Shown here piece by piece: positions 6,567-14,873 of a DNA stretch of 35,832 bases (its first letter is position 1; each line of letters starts with the position of its first letter). The notes beneath the pieces are model-generated. The model made no database searches. It saw nothing but the letters and a program-made list of their open reading frames with translations, and was not told the origin of the DNA. Location of the stretch: NCBI GenBank assembly GCA_035498015.1, contig DATKAO010000132.1, positions 1 through 35,832 of the forward strand. The letters run 5' to 3'. The DNA comes from Myxococcota bacterium. Lineage in GTDB: Bacteria > Myxococcota_A > UBA9160 > SZUA-336. The position numbers and the translations under genes are program-made.

Positions 6567-7784
6567 ATGGCGCAGCGCCCGCACATCGATCTCGTCGACC
6601 CCGCGAGCTTCGCGAACGGCCAGCCGCACGATCAGTTCCAGTGGCTGCGCGAGCACGACCCGGTGCACTGGCACGCGGAGCGCGACGGGCCCGGCTTCTT
6701 CGCCGTCACCCGCCACGCCGACGTGACCGCGGTGGGCCGTGACTCGGCGACCTTCTCCTCGACCCACACGATCCTGATCCAGGACCCGCCGCCGGGGACC
6801 GAGCTCGACTTCGGCGAGTCGGGAATGATGCTCACCATGGACCCGCCGAAACACACCCGCTACCGGCGGATCGTGAGCCGCGAGTTCACGCCGCGCGCAT
6901 CGGCGGCGCTGGGCCCGCGCATCGGAGAGCTCGCCAAGCAGATCATCGACGCGGTGATCGAACGCGGCGAGTGCGACCTGGTGGACGACATCGCGGGCGA
7001 GCTCCCGTCGTACGTGATCGCCGAGCTCTTGGGCATCCCGCTCGACGACGGACGCGAGCTGTACCGGCTCACCGAGGCCATCCACGCCGCGCCCGAGTCA
7101 CTGCCGCCCGGTGCCGCGGGCGCGGCGGCCATGCAGATGTTCCAGTACGCCCAGGGCGTGATCCGCGAGAAGCGCGCGCGCCCGGGCGCGGACCTGGCGA
7201 CCAAGATCCTGAACGCCGAGGTCGACGGCCAGCGCTTCACGGAGATCGACTTCCAGCTGTTCTTCCTGCTCCTGGTCGACGCCGGCGGAGACACCACGCG
7301 CAACCTCGTGGGCGGGGGCATGCTGGCGCTGTTCGAGCACCCCGAGCAGCGTGCGCAGCTCGCCGCTCGGCTCGACTCACTCCTGCCGGGCGCGGTCGAG
7401 GAGATGCTGCGCTGGGTGTCTCCGGTGGTCTACATGCGCCGCACCGCCACGCGCGACGCCGAGCTCGCAGGCACGAAGATCCGCAAGGGCCAGAAGGTGG
7501 TCATGTACTACGGCTCGGCGAACCGCGACCCGCGCGCGTTCGCCGACCCGGAGCGCTTCGACGTCTCGCGCGATCCCAACCCGCACGTGGCGTTCGGCGG
7601 CGGCGGCGCTCACTTCTGCCTGGGCGCGCACATCGCGCGCATCGAGATCGAGGCCATGCTGCGCGAGATCTTGCGCCGCATTCCCGACGTCGAGCCGGCC
7701 GGCCCCACCGAGTGGCTGCCCTCGACCTTCATCTCGGGCCCCAAGCACATGCCGGTCCGGTTCAGGCCGAAGTCACTTCGCTAG
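6567..7784 (+). CDS. cytochrome P450
   Basis: This 405-residue soluble bacterial P450 inserts one oxygen atom into an organic substrate, using electrons from a ferredoxin partner not seen here. Motifs: AGGDTT (239-244) in the I helix for oxygen activation, E279 to R282 as the ExxR of the K helix, and FGGGGAHFCLG with heme-ligand C351. MDPPKHTRYRRIVSREFTPR (91-110) is the C-helix segment. The overall look is near the CYP125/CYP142 or terpene hydroxylase groups, from general resemblance only. TAGGAT (6556-6561) overlaps the stop of the EthD gene and sits five bases before the ATG. It could be a -10 for a leaderless message, although AGGA could also act as a weak ribosome binding site. The 3' end overlaps the convergent hydrolase gene by 12 bp. 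Confidence 0.93.
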   Translation: MAQRPHIDLVDPASFANGQPHDQFQWLREHDPVHWHAERDGPGFFAVTRHADVTAVGRDSATFSSTHTILIQDPPPGTELDFGESGMMLTMDPPKHTRYRRIVSREFTPRASAALGPRIGELAKQIIDAVIERGECDLVDDIAGELPSYVIAELLGIPLDDGRELYRLTEAIHAAPESLPPGAAGAAAMQMFQYAQGVIREKRARPGADLATKILNAEVDGQRFTEIDFQLFFLLLVDAGGDTTRNLVGGGMLALFEHPEQRAQLAARLDSLLPGAVEEMLRWVSPVVYMRRTATRDAELAGTKIRKGQKVVMYYGSANRDPRAFADPERFDVSRDPNPHVAFGGGGAHFCLGAHIARIEIEAMLREILRRIPDVEPAGPTEWLPSTFISGPKHMPVRFRPKSLR

Positions 7785-8846
7785 CTGGTGCAGCCGGGCC
7801 GGGTTGTCGACCAGCACCTGCTGGATCTGCGCCTCGCTCGCGCCGCAGTCGCGCAGCCAGGGCACCACGTGCTCGAGCACGTGGGCGTAGCCCCAGCCGC
7901 CGAAGGCCTTGTAACAGGTCTTCCAGCCGATCTCGTTGCCGATCAGCACGCGGTCGGCGTGACCGGCTTCGAGCAGCCGCATCACGGCGTCGATCTCCTC
8001 CTTGTCGCGCGGGAACGCGCGGCCCGGACCGACGATCTCGTAGTACTCCTCGTGCCCGAAGTGGTCGTACGACACGAAGCCCAGCCCGCGCCGCAGCACG
8101 TGCCGGGCCACGTCCGCCGAGTAGAAGCCCATGTGCGAGAGATACACCTTGGACAGGTCCGCACCCTCGGCCTCGAGCAGGTCGAGATAGAAGTCGAGGT
8201 GGTGCTTGGGTGTCTCGCGCGAGCCGTGGGTGCCACCGTTGGGGTGCACGGTGAGCGACGCGCCGGTGCGCGCCTGCGCCCGCGCGGCCCCGCGCAGCAC
8301 CTTCTCCTCGCCCGGCAGGCACGGCACGTCGGGCATGCCGCTGCAGCCGATCTCGCCGATGTTGCCGGCGCGCACGCCGCTGTCGCCGATGCCCTCCGTG
8401 AGCTCGCGCACCATGGCGTCGGCCAGCGCGCCGACGTCGAGCGCTGCGACCTCGGGCGGGTGACTCGCCTCGGTGTAGAAGCCGGTCGACGCGATCACGT
8501 GCAGGCCGGTCGCGCGCGAGATGCGCTGCAGCGCGGCCACGTCGCGGCCGATGCCCGGCAGCTCCATGTCGACCAGCGCTCCGCCGCCCGCGCGCTTGAA
8601 CTCCGCCGCTTCGCGGATCGTGAGCTCGACGTCGGACTGCACCAGGTTGTCGCGCACCACCAGGCCGTTGCGCCGCGCCAGGCCCAGGTTCTCGAGCCCG
8701 AGCGGCTTGCCCGCCACGCGCGCCACCTCCGGGTCGGTGGGCGGCGCGTACCAGCACGAGATGTCGAGCGTGAGATGCACGTGCGACATCGCCGCGCCGA
8801 GGTCGGCAGGGGCGATCGGGCCCAGAACCGTCTCGATGCGCGCCAT
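7773..8846 (-). CDS. phosphotriesterase-family metal-dependent hydrolase
   Basis: This 357-residue TIM-barrel amidohydrolase belongs to the phosphotriesterase/lactonase family. Metal ligands visible: H22 and H24 in MSHVHL, E165 in IGEIG (glutamate in the place of the carboxylated lysine, as in the phosphotriesterase-homology proteins), H201 in TVHPNGG and H238 in LSHMG. At the last ligand, where the family has an aspartate in a SHD-type motif, this protein reads GNEIGWK (303-309), so N304 and E305 replace H and D. The ending LVDNPARL is typical of the family. It begins two bases after the stop of the Rieske oxygenase gene, so they form one unit. A lactone or ester made by the oxygenase is a reasonable substrate guess; activity needs the unusual E305 to work. 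Confidence 0.82.
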   Translation of the reverse strand: MARIETVLGPIAPADLGAAMSHVHLTLDISCWYAPPTDPEVARVAGKPLGLENLGLARRNGLVVRDNLVQSDVELTIREAAEFKRAGGGALVDMELPGIGRDVAALQRISRATGLHVIASTGFYTEASHPPEVAALDVGALADAMVRELTEGIGDSGVRAGNIGEIGCSGMPDVPCLPGEEKVLRGAARAQARTGASLTVHPNGGTHGSRETPKHHLDFYLDLLEAEGADLSKVYLSHMGFYSADVARHVLRRGLGFVSYDHFGHEEYYEIVGPGRAFPRDKEEIDAVMRLLEAGHADRVLIGNEIGWKTCYKAFGGWGYAHVLEHVVPWLRDCGASEAQIQQVLVDNPARLHQLAK

Positions 8847-8848
8847 GG

Positions 8849-9805
8849 CTAGAAGCGGTCGATGCCGGCGTCGGTCGAGTAGAACTGCTTGTACCAGCGG
8901 CGGAACCGGCCCACGTCGCCGTCGTTCTCGGCGAGCAGAGGCTGCGGGCGGTAGACCTTCTGGTTCCAGAGCTTGAAGTCGAGCTCCCAGTCACTCGCGT
9001 AGAAGTCGAAGAAGCCTTCGAGCTCGGCCTTGGTCGCGGGCTCGGACTTCTTCGCGTAGTAGGTGTGCACGACCTCGCACTGCTCGTCGTCGATCGGCGT
9101 CAGCGTCTGGATCGAGACACCGGCCATGCGCCCGGTGACTCGCGTGAGCGACAGACCGGGCCCGTACATGAACGAGCGGAACGAGCTCTCGCCAAGGGCG
9201 TTGGTCTGCGCGTCGGCCTCGCGCTTCAGGTCGAGCACCAGCGTGGCGATCGCGCCCTCGCCCTGCCAGTTCACCTTCTCGATCTGCATGCCGTGCACGT
9301 GCGCGAAGTGCTGGATATCGACCGCGTTCTCGTACATCTCCTGGATGTGGGTCTGGAGCTCCCAGCGCACCCGCTTGTACTTGTAGTAGCTCGGGTCGCT
9401 GGCCTCGGGGATCTCTGGGACCTCGAACTCGGGCGCCTTGTCCTCGGCGTGGTGCCAGACCATGACGTAGCCGTTCTGCTCGCGGGTCTCCCAGGCGCGG
9501 ATGCGCGCGAGTGCCGGGATCTTCTTCGCGTAGGGCACGTCGGTGCAGCGGCCGTCGCCCGCCCAGCGCCAGCCGTGGAAGGGGCACTGCAGGTCGCCGC
9601 CGACCACCTTGCCGCCCACGCCCAGGTGCGCGCCCAGGTGCGGGCAGTAGGCGTCGAGCACGTGTGCCACGCCGTCCTCGCCGCGGTAGGCGACCAGGTC
9701 GCGGCCGAGCTGGTGGATGGGCTTCACGTCGCCGATCGCCAGCTCGTCGCTGAACACCACCTTGAACCAGCCGTTGGGCGAGTGCGGCAGGGGGATGCGC
9801 TTCAT
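8849..9805 (-). CDS. Rieske non-heme iron oxygenase, KshA-like
   Basis: This 318-residue protein is the terminal oxygenase of a Rieske system. The [2Fe-2S] site is C54-P-H56 and C74-P-F-H77. The mononuclear iron ligands are D163, H166 and H171 (DxxHxxxxH). The DAYCPHLGAHL and CPFHGWRW segments and the length resemble 3-ketosteroid 9-alpha-hydroxylase oxygenases (KshA), but sequence alone cannot fix the substrate. No reductase gene is nearby. The start at 9805 (MKRIPLP) is chosen because GGGAG precedes it; a longer frame crosses the promoter. It is paralogous to the protein at 27688, and both promoters carry the same operator. The phosphotriesterase-family gene follows after two bases. Confidence 0.9.
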   Translation of the reverse strand: MKRIPLPHSPNGWFKVVFSDELAIGDVKPIHQLGRDLVAYRGEDGVAHVLDAYCPHLGAHLGVGGKVVGGDLQCPFHGWRWAGDGRCTDVPYAKKIPALARIRAWETREQNGYVMVWHHAEDKAPEFEVPEIPEASDPSYYKYKRVRWELQTHIQEMYENAVDIQHFAHVHGMQIEKVNWQGEGAIATLVLDLKREADAQTNALGESSFRSFMYGPGLSLTRVTGRMAGVSIQTLTPIDDEQCEVVHTYYAKKSEPATKAELEGFFDFYASDWELDFKLWNQKVYRPQPLLAENDGDVGRFRRWYKQFYSTDAGIDRF

Positions 9806-9824
9806 GGGTGCTCCCGGCTCGGGT

Positions 9825-9840
9825 TTAGAACATGTTTCAG
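9825..9840 (-). promoter_or_regulatory. KstR-like operator, copy 1
   Basis: On the minus strand this reads CTGAAACATGTTCTAA. The core (9826-9839) fits TnnAACnnGTTnnA, the operator form known for the TetR-family repressor KstR in mycobacteria. It covers the predicted transcription start of the Rieske gene, where a repressor would block initiation. It matches the copy at 28693-28708 in 15 of 16 bases. Confidence 0.7.
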
Positions 9841-9847
9841 TCGCGTC

Positions 9848-9877
9848 ATTATCCCCTCCCGGCGCGGCCCGTGTCCA
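9848..9877 (-). promoter_or_regulatory. promoter of the Rieske-phosphotriesterase unit
   Basis: On the minus strand TGGACA (9877-9872) and GATAAT (9853-9848) are 18 bp apart and each matches the sigma70 consensus in five of six positions. Transcription would start near 9841, leaving a leader of about 36 bases with the operator at its start. Confidence 0.7.
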
Positions 9878-9920
9878 CGGCAGTTGTGCGCGCAGGGGTC
9901 GGCATGGCACAACCCGAGCC

Positions 9921-10709
9921 ATGGCGCTCTCGGAGCTGCAAGTCGACTCGGCGGCCACGCTGCTCGTCGCGGCGTTGCGTGCGCTGCGGCCGCGCCCCGC
10001 CCTGCCGCGTGACTGCGCGCCGTCGAGCCTGGCCGACGCGTACGCCATCCAGGACCGCTTCGTGGCCCGGCTCGCCCGGCCGGTCGGCTACAAGATCGGT
10101 TACTCGAACGAGGTCGTGCAGCGCGCGTTCGGCATCTCGGAGCCCGTGTTCGGCCGGCTGCTCGAGGGCCGGGTGCACCCGAGCCCCGCCCGGCTGCCGT
10201 CGGCGGGCTTCGCCACGCGCGTGGTCGAGACCGAGTTCGGCGTGCGCATGGCGCGCGCGCTCCCGCCGCGCGCCGAGCCCTACTCACTCGATGAAGTGAC
10301 CCGCTCGGTGGCCGCCGTGATGCCTTCGTTCGAGATCGTCGACTCACGCTTCGAGGAGTGGCGAAAGCTCACGCCGCTCGAGGCCGTCGCCGACAACGTG
10401 CTTCACAGTCAGTGGGTGACGGGGCTCGAGCGGACCGAGCTCGCGGGCCTGGACCTGGCCGAGATCGCGGTCGTGACGCGCGTGAACGGGCGCGAGGCGA
10501 CCCGCGGCTCCGGCGCGGCCGTGCTGGGCTCGCCCTACCGCGCGCTCCATTGGCTGGCCAACGCGCTCGCGCAGCAAGGGCGCGGGCTCGGCGCAGGCGA
10601 GTGGGTAACCACCGGCTCCTGCACGGCGGTGCTCGAGCTCTCGCCCGGCGACGTGGCCGAGGCCGACTTCGGCCCGCTCGGTTCGGTCCGCGTCGAGTTC
10701 CCCGTCTAA
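9921..10709 (+). CDS. 2-keto-4-pentenoate hydratase family protein (MhpD-like)
   Basis: This 262-residue protein belongs to the 2-hydroxypenta-2,4-dienoate hydratase / 4-oxalocrotonate decarboxylase family, which processes the open-chain product of meta ring cleavage. The divalent metal site is visible: E103 and E105 in VVETEFG and E138 in SFEIVD. GYKIGYSNEVVQRAFG (57-72) matches the family substrate-binding region, and the length is usual. It is transcribed away from the Rieske gene from a 115-bp shared region that holds the operator. The ATG at 9921 has no obvious ribosome binding site. Which of the two reactions it performs is not decidable by eye. Confidence 0.85.
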   Translation: MALSELQVDSAATLLVAALRALRPRPALPRDCAPSSLADAYAIQDRFVARLARPVGYKIGYSNEVVQRAFGISEPVFGRLLEGRVHPSPARLPSAGFATRVVETEFGVRMARALPPRAEPYSLDEVTRSVAAVMPSFEIVDSRFEEWRKLTPLEAVADNVLHSQWVTGLERTELAGLDLAEIAVVTRVNGREATRGSGAAVLGSPYRALHWLANALAQQGRGLGAGEWVTTGSCTAVLELSPGDVAEADFGPLGSVRVEFPV

Positions 10710-10711
10710 GT

Positions 10712-10717
10712 TAGAAT
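10712..10717 (+). promoter_or_regulatory. -10 box, leaderless
   Basis: TAGAAT lies seven bases before the ATG at 10725, with no Shine-Dalgarno between. Five of six bases match TATAAT. No clear -35 is visible. Confidence 0.5.
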
Positions 10718-10724
10718 TCGCGCC

Positions 10725-11786
10725 ATGAGCGGAAGCGAGGCCGAAGGCGTCGTTCGGGGCATCCAGCAGCAGCGCGTGTCCGAGTGGCTCTCCGCCCACA
10801 TCGCGGGCGCCCGGGGCCCGTTCGAGTTCTCGCTGATCGCCGGCGGGCACTCGAACCTCACCTACCGCGTGCGCGATGCGGCGGGCGAGCTGTTCGTGCT
10901 GCGGCGGCCGCCGCTGGGCGCGGTGCTCGCGACCGCCCACGACATGGCCCGCGAGCACAAGATCATCGCCGCGGTCGGGCGACACACCTCGGTGCCCGTC
11001 GCCCCGGCGCTCGGGCTGTGCGAGGACTCCGAGGTCAACGGCGCGCCCTTCTACGTGATGAAGTTCGTGGAGGGCCACGTGATCGCCGACTCGGCCACGG
11101 TCGCGCGCCTGTTCTCGGAAGCGCAGCGGCGCGAGATCGGCGAGTCACTGATCGACGTGCTGGCGCGTCTGCACCGGGTCGACCCGGACGCGATCGGCCT
11201 GGGTGACCTGGGGCGCAAGGACTCGTACCTGCCGCGCCAGCTCCACCGCTGGCGCACGCAGTGGGAGAACTCGAAGACGCGCGAGCTGCCGGCCATGGAA
11301 GAGGTGCACGAGGCGCTGGTCGCCATGATGCCGCCGCAGAAGGACGCGACGATCGTCCACGGTGACTACCGGCTGGGCAACTGCATCACGGGCGACGACC
11401 GGCGCATCCAGGCGGTGCTCGATTGGGAGCTGTGCACGCTGGGCGACCCGATGGCCGACATCGGGTACCTGATGAACAACTGGGCCGAGCCCGGCGAGGT
11501 CGGCGGCTCGGCCGCAGCCGCGGCCGCGCCTTCGGCGGCGGGCGGCTTCCAGTCGCGCGCCGAGATCCTCGCCAGCTACTCGCAGAAGACGGGCCGCGAC
11601 GTGTCGAACGTGGACTACTACCGCGCCTTCCAGTACTGGCGCCTGGCCGCGATCGTCGAGGGAGTCATGGCGCGTTACCTGAAGGGCGTGATGGGCGGCA
11701 AGGCCGACACCACGGCCTTCCGCGCGCAGATCGACGGCCTCGCCCAGAGCGCAGTCACTCTCGTCCGCACGCTGAAGGCGCGCTAG
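10725..11786 (+). CDS. APH-fold phosphotransferase (acyl-CoA dehydrogenase-associated type)
   Basis: This 353-residue protein has the aminoglycoside phosphotransferase / choline kinase fold. The catalytic loop is VHGDYRLGN (211-219, H212 and D214) and the metal-binding aspartate is D233 in VLDWELCTLGDPMADIGYL. The N-terminal lobe begins with IAGGHSNLTYRV (38-49), the nucleotide loop. The family is often encoded next to acyl-CoA dehydrogenases in fatty-acid and steroid side-chain catabolism (FadE36-type), and is not expected to give drug resistance. The phosphorylated substrate is unknown. The start is 15 bases after the hydratase stop but has its own -10 box. It converges on the second aldehyde dehydrogenase with a 14-bp gap. 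Confidence 0.85.
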   Translation: MSGSEAEGVVRGIQQQRVSEWLSAHIAGARGPFEFSLIAGGHSNLTYRVRDAAGELFVLRRPPLGAVLATAHDMAREHKIIAAVGRHTSVPVAPALGLCEDSEVNGAPFYVMKFVEGHVIADSATVARLFSEAQRREIGESLIDVLARLHRVDPDAIGLGDLGRKDSYLPRQLHRWRTQWENSKTRELPAMEEVHEALVAMMPPQKDATIVHGDYRLGNCITGDDRRIQAVLDWELCTLGDPMADIGYLMNNWAEPGEVGGSAAAAAAPSAAGGFQSRAEILASYSQKTGRDVSNVDYYRAFQYWRLAAIVEGVMARYLKGVMGGKADTTAFRAQIDGLAQSAVTLVRTLKAR

Positions 11787-11800
11787 GGCCGGGCTGCCGT

Positions 11801-13222
11801 CTAGAGAAACTGAAGCGCCTTCGGCTCGAGATACTCTTCGAGGCCGTACTTCCCGAGCTCGCGGCCGTTCCCCGACTGTTTCACGCCGCCGAACGGCGCG
11901 TGGGGATTGAACGGCGCCCCGTTGATGTCGAGCTGCGCCGTCCGGATCCGCCGTGCGACGCGCCGCGCGCGCTCCGCGTCGCGCGACCAGACCGCGCCGC
12001 CGAGGCCGTAGATCGTGTCGTTGGCGATGCGCACCGCGTCGTCTTCGCCGTCGTAGGGCAGGATCGTGCAGACCGGCCCGAAGATCTCCTCCTGGGCGAT
12101 CTTCATGTCGCTGCGCACGTCGCAAAAGAGTGTCGGGCGGACGTAGTAGCCACGCTCCAGGCCCGCGGGCGGCTCCGTCCCGCCGGCCAGGAGCCGTGCG
12201 CCTTGATCGATTCCAGACTGGATGTAGCCCCGCACGCGCTCGCGCTGCGTCGCCGAGACGAGCGGCCCGAGTCGCTCCTTGCCCTGCCGCGGGTCGCCCA
12301 CGCCGTTCCCGCGGCGCAGCTCGTCGAGGGCGAGCGCCGCCGCTTCGGCCTGCCGCTCGCGCGGCACCAGCATGCGGGTCCACGACGCGCACGTCTGCCC
12401 GCAGTTGATGAAGGCGTGATTCAAGCTCGCGCGCACCGCCTTCTCGAAGTCGGCGTCGTCGAGGATCACGCTCGCGGACTTGCCGCCCAGCTCGAGTGAC
12501 ACCTTCTTCACGGTCCTGGCCGCGAGCTCGGCCACGCGGCGCCCCGCGGCGGTCGAGCCCGTGAACGAGACCATGTCCACGCCCGGGTGAGAGACCATGG
12601 CTTCTCCCACCACCGGCCCCGCGCCGGAGAGGAAGTTGAACACCCCGCCCGGCACGACCGCACCCACGATCTCGGCCAGCATGAAGCACGACAGCGGCAC
12701 GACCTCGCTCGGCTTCAGCACCATGGTGCAGCCCGCGGCCAGCGCCGGACCGAGCTTCGCCACGATCTGGTGCAGCGGGTAGTTCCAGGGCGTGATCGCG
12801 GCGATCACGCCCGCCGGCTCCTTCACGACCAGTGAGTTCCCGATCCGCTCCTCGAAGGAGTATGTCGCGAGCAGGTCGGCGTAGAACTGGATGGTGTTCG
12901 CCGGGAAGTCGACCATGAACTGCTCGGTCATGGGCCGCGGCGCGCCGAGCTCGCCGATGATCACCTCGACCAGCTCCGCGCGCCGCTTGCGGATGCCCTC
13001 GGCGATCTGGCGCAGCGCGTCGGCGCGCACGGCGGGGGCGGTCTCCGCCCAGCCGACGAAGGCGCGCCGCGCCGCGGTCACCGCGCGGTCGACGTCGACC
13101 GGGCTGCCCGCCGGCACACGGCCGATCACTTCCTCGGTCGACGCGTCGTGCACGTCGAAGTGACCACGGCCGTCGGGCGCGACCCACTCGCCAGCCACCA
13201 GGAACTTGTCGAAGACGATCAT
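11801..13222 (-). CDS. NAD-dependent aldehyde dehydrogenase (second)
   Basis: This aldehyde dehydrogenase has 473 residues from the chosen start. Motifs: TPWNYPL (144-150), LKPSE (169-173), FTGS (220-223), E244 in LELGGKSA as base, C278 in NCGQTC as nucleophile, and EEIFGPV. It is clearly a different subgroup from the enzyme at 4338. An in-frame ATG four codons upstream (13234) overlaps a TAGAAT box at 13233-13238; translation from it would need a transcript starting inside the -10, so I prefer ATG 13222 (MIVFDKFL), which matches usual family N-termini. The substrate is unknown. It follows the membrane protein gene in the same direction after a short gap. Confidence 0.9.
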   Translation of the reverse strand: MIVFDKFLVAGEWVAPDGRGHFDVHDASTEEVIGRVPAGSPVDVDRAVTAARRAFVGWAETAPAVRADALRQIAEGIRKRRAELVEVIIGELGAPRPMTEQFMVDFPANTIQFYADLLATYSFEERIGNSLVVKEPAGVIAAITPWNYPLHQIVAKLGPALAAGCTMVLKPSEVVPLSCFMLAEIVGAVVPGGVFNFLSGAGPVVGEAMVSHPGVDMVSFTGSTAAGRRVAELAARTVKKVSLELGGKSASVILDDADFEKAVRASLNHAFINCGQTCASWTRMLVPRERQAEAAALALDELRRGNGVGDPRQGKERLGPLVSATQRERVRGYIQSGIDQGARLLAGGTEPPAGLERGYYVRPTLFCDVRSDMKIAQEEIFGPVCTILPYDGEDDAVRIANDTIYGLGGAVWSRDAERARRVARRIRTAQLDINGAPFNPHAPFGGVKQSGNGRELGKYGLEEYLEPKALQFL

Positions 13223-13232
13223 GACGCCGCCC

Positions 13233-13238
13233 ATTCTA
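13233..13238 (-). promoter_or_regulatory. -10 box before the second aldehyde dehydrogenase
   Basis: TAGAAT on the minus strand, ten bases before the ATG at 13222. It implies a leader of only about three bases. No -35 is evident. Confidence 0.4.
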
Positions 13239-13280
13239 GTCCAGACGGGCTGCCGGCGGCTGGAGGAACCGGCGTCGGAC

Positions 13281-14039
13281 TCAGCGTGCGGGCTGGGGGC
13301 GCGCGCGGGCCAGGATCAGGCGCTCGTAGCTCTCCGGCGCGAAGAACGCGAGATACCACACCCCGCTGCTCACGAGGCACGACGCGCAGATCGTGATCAG
13401 CGGCGCGGGATGGCGCGAGAAGTCGAGGCCCGCGAGGTTGTAGGCCAGGTTCATGAGGTCGAGCACGAAGCAGCTCGTGCCCCAGACCGCCCACAAGAGG
13501 AAGCGATTGCACACCACCGGGCTCGCCGCCCCGAGCGCGAGCCGCTTCTTCATCTTGGCGTGGAAGCGGAGTGACTCGAGACCGGTCCAGAGGAATGCCC
13601 CACCCCAGACGAGCACCATGATCGAGACGTACGGCCTGACCTCGGCCGGCATGGCCGTCGCTCCCGGCGCGCTCGGAGCCACGGACACCGAGCCCCACGA
13701 CGCGAACAGGGCGAGCGCCACCGCGGCGCCGACGAGCAGCCGCGCCCAGCCGGCGCCCGGCCGGAACACCCGCCAGGTGAACAGGAGCGTCGCGGTCAGT
13801 GACACGCAGTTCCCGGCCTGCTGCGAGAGCTGGAAGGCTCGCGTGAGTCCCACGGAGAGCCCGGGCAGACCCATGACCAGGAGCGACGGAAGCGCCACGC
13901 TCGAGTAGGCGAAGATCCCGGTCCCGATCAGGAGCTCGGGGGACTGGCGCGTCTGACGTGCCACGAGCAGGAGACGTCCGCCGATCAGCGTTCCGACCGC
14001 ACTGCACGACAGAACCGACAGGAGCACGAGCAGGCTCAT
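13281..14039 (-). CDS. hypothetical seven-helix membrane protein
   Basis: This 252-residue integral membrane protein has about seven hydrophobic segments, roughly at residues 1-25, 33-58, 70-90, 98-120, 133-158, 178-203 and 213-240. Short basic loops include FHAKMKKR after segment five. I recognise no enzymatic motif; two cysteines lie in the last segments. The ATG at 14039 overlaps the stop of the 104-residue gene (ATGA), so the pair is coupled. The layout of seven helices with a small soluble partner could be a sensor or transporter, but this is a guess. Confidence 0.65.
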   Translation of the reverse strand: MSLLVLLSVLSCSAVGTLIGGRLLLVARQTRQSPELLIGTGIFAYSSVALPSLLVMGLPGLSVGLTRAFQLSQQAGNCVSLTATLLFTWRVFRPGAGWARLLVGAAVALALFASWGSVSVAPSAPGATAMPAEVRPYVSIMVLVWGGAFLWTGLESLRFHAKMKKRLALGAASPVVCNRFLLWAVWGTSCFVLDLMNLAYNLAGLDFSRHPAPLITICASCLVSSGVWYLAFFAPESYERLILARARPQPAR

Positions 14040-14350
14040 GCGCTGCGCGCCTTTCCGAGCCGCTCGAAGATCCGGTCGGGCAGGCTCTCGCGCGAGCTCT
14101 CGCCGATGACTCCCAGCGCCTCGCGTATCCGCGCGCAGACACTCGCCACGTCGTCGACGTTCTGGCTCTCGAGCTGCTTCCGCAACAGCCGGTCGACGAC
14201 GATCTGCATCTCGGCGACGCTGACGCTGCCGACGTCGAAGCCGCCGTCCATCAGCGCGAGCTGGATCGCTCCGCGGGCGGCCCAGTGGTCCATTCCCGCC
14301 GAGTGCTCCAGAACCTGCTGAACAGCGTCGCATGCAGGCGAGCTGGCCAT
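14036..14350 (-). CDS. small hypothetical protein, partner of the membrane protein
   Basis: This 104-residue soluble, largely helical protein has one cysteine-containing N-terminus (SPACDAVQ) and an acidic middle section (SVSVAEMQIVVDRLL). I do not recognise the family. It is translationally coupled to the downstream seven-helix protein. Its start lies 40 bases after the VOC gene, so it may be the tail of the large operon or start from its own weak promoter: GATAGC (minus strand, 14362-14357) is six bases before the ATG and there is no Shine-Dalgarno sequence. Confidence 0.6.
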   Translation of the reverse strand: MASSPACDAVQQVLEHSAGMDHWAARGAIQLALMDGGFDVGSVSVAEMQIVVDRLLRKQLESQNVDDVASVCARIREALGVIGESSRESLPDRIFERLGKARSA

Positions 14351-14390
14351 GTCGCCGCTATCGGCCGGCGCGGGCGCAGATTGAGCGACC

Positions 14391-14867
14391 TCAGCGCGCG
14401 AGGGGCTTTCCGAACGGCGCGTACGGATCGCCCGGAATCTCGATCAGCTCGACCATCGTGCCGTCGCCGTCGGTCACGAACAGGAGCTTGGAGTTCCAGG
14501 CCGGATGCTCGATGCGCGTGTCGTCGAGGACGGGGAAGCCCGCGGCGCGGATCTTGGCGACGGTGGCGTCGAGATCGTCGACACGGAGCATCAGCGCCGC
14601 CATGCCGGTCTGGTTCATCGGCCGCGGCGCCGGGCCGCGCAGCGTGCCGGGCGCCCGAAACGCGAACAGCGCCAGGCGCACGCCGTCGCGCTCGACGAAG
14701 ACGCTGGTCTGGTCGACCTCGGCAAGGCCGAGGAGCCTGGCCGAGAGCGCGTCGGCGACCACCGTCTCGCTGAGCGGCCGGAAGCCGAGCAGATCGCAGT
14801 AGAACTCGAGCGCGCGGCCCAGGTCCGACACGCAGATCCCGATGTGACCGACGCGCAGCACGGCCAC
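14391..14867 (-). CDS. VOC (glyoxalase / extradiol dioxygenase) superfamily protein
   Basis: This 158-residue protein has two beta-alpha-beta-beta-beta modules of the vicinal oxygen chelate fold: VGHIGICVSDLGRALEFYCDLLGF at the N-terminus and MAALMLRVDDLDATVAKIRAAGF in the second half. Candidate metal ligands are H8 and the glutamate in MVELIEIP. The final FVTDGDGTMVELIE segment is typical. Such proteins act as isomerases, dioxygenases or lyases, so the reaction is open. The start is GTG at 14867, six bases after the sulfatase stop, with GGAG in the end of that gene as a likely ribosome binding site. It is the last gene of the tightly packed operon. Confidence 0.8.
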   Translation of the reverse strand: MAVLRVGHIGICVSDLGRALEFYCDLLGFRPLSETVVADALSARLLGLAEVDQTSVFVERDGVRLALFAFRAPGTLRGPAPRPMNQTGMAALMLRVDDLDATVAKIRAAGFPVLDDTRIEHPAWNSKLLFVTDGDGTMVELIEIPGDPYAPFGKPLAR

Positions 14868-14873
14868 GGCCAG

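Noticed and set aside
9806-10048. 81-residue N-terminal extension of the first Rieske oxygenase
   Set aside because: It would cross the predicted promoter and operator and has no domain; GGGAG precedes the ATG at 9805.
10725-11786. Aminoglycoside resistance kinase
   Set aside because: The sequence pattern (LDWELCTLGDPMADIGYL) is that of the group linked to acyl-CoA dehydrogenases, not known resistance enzymes.
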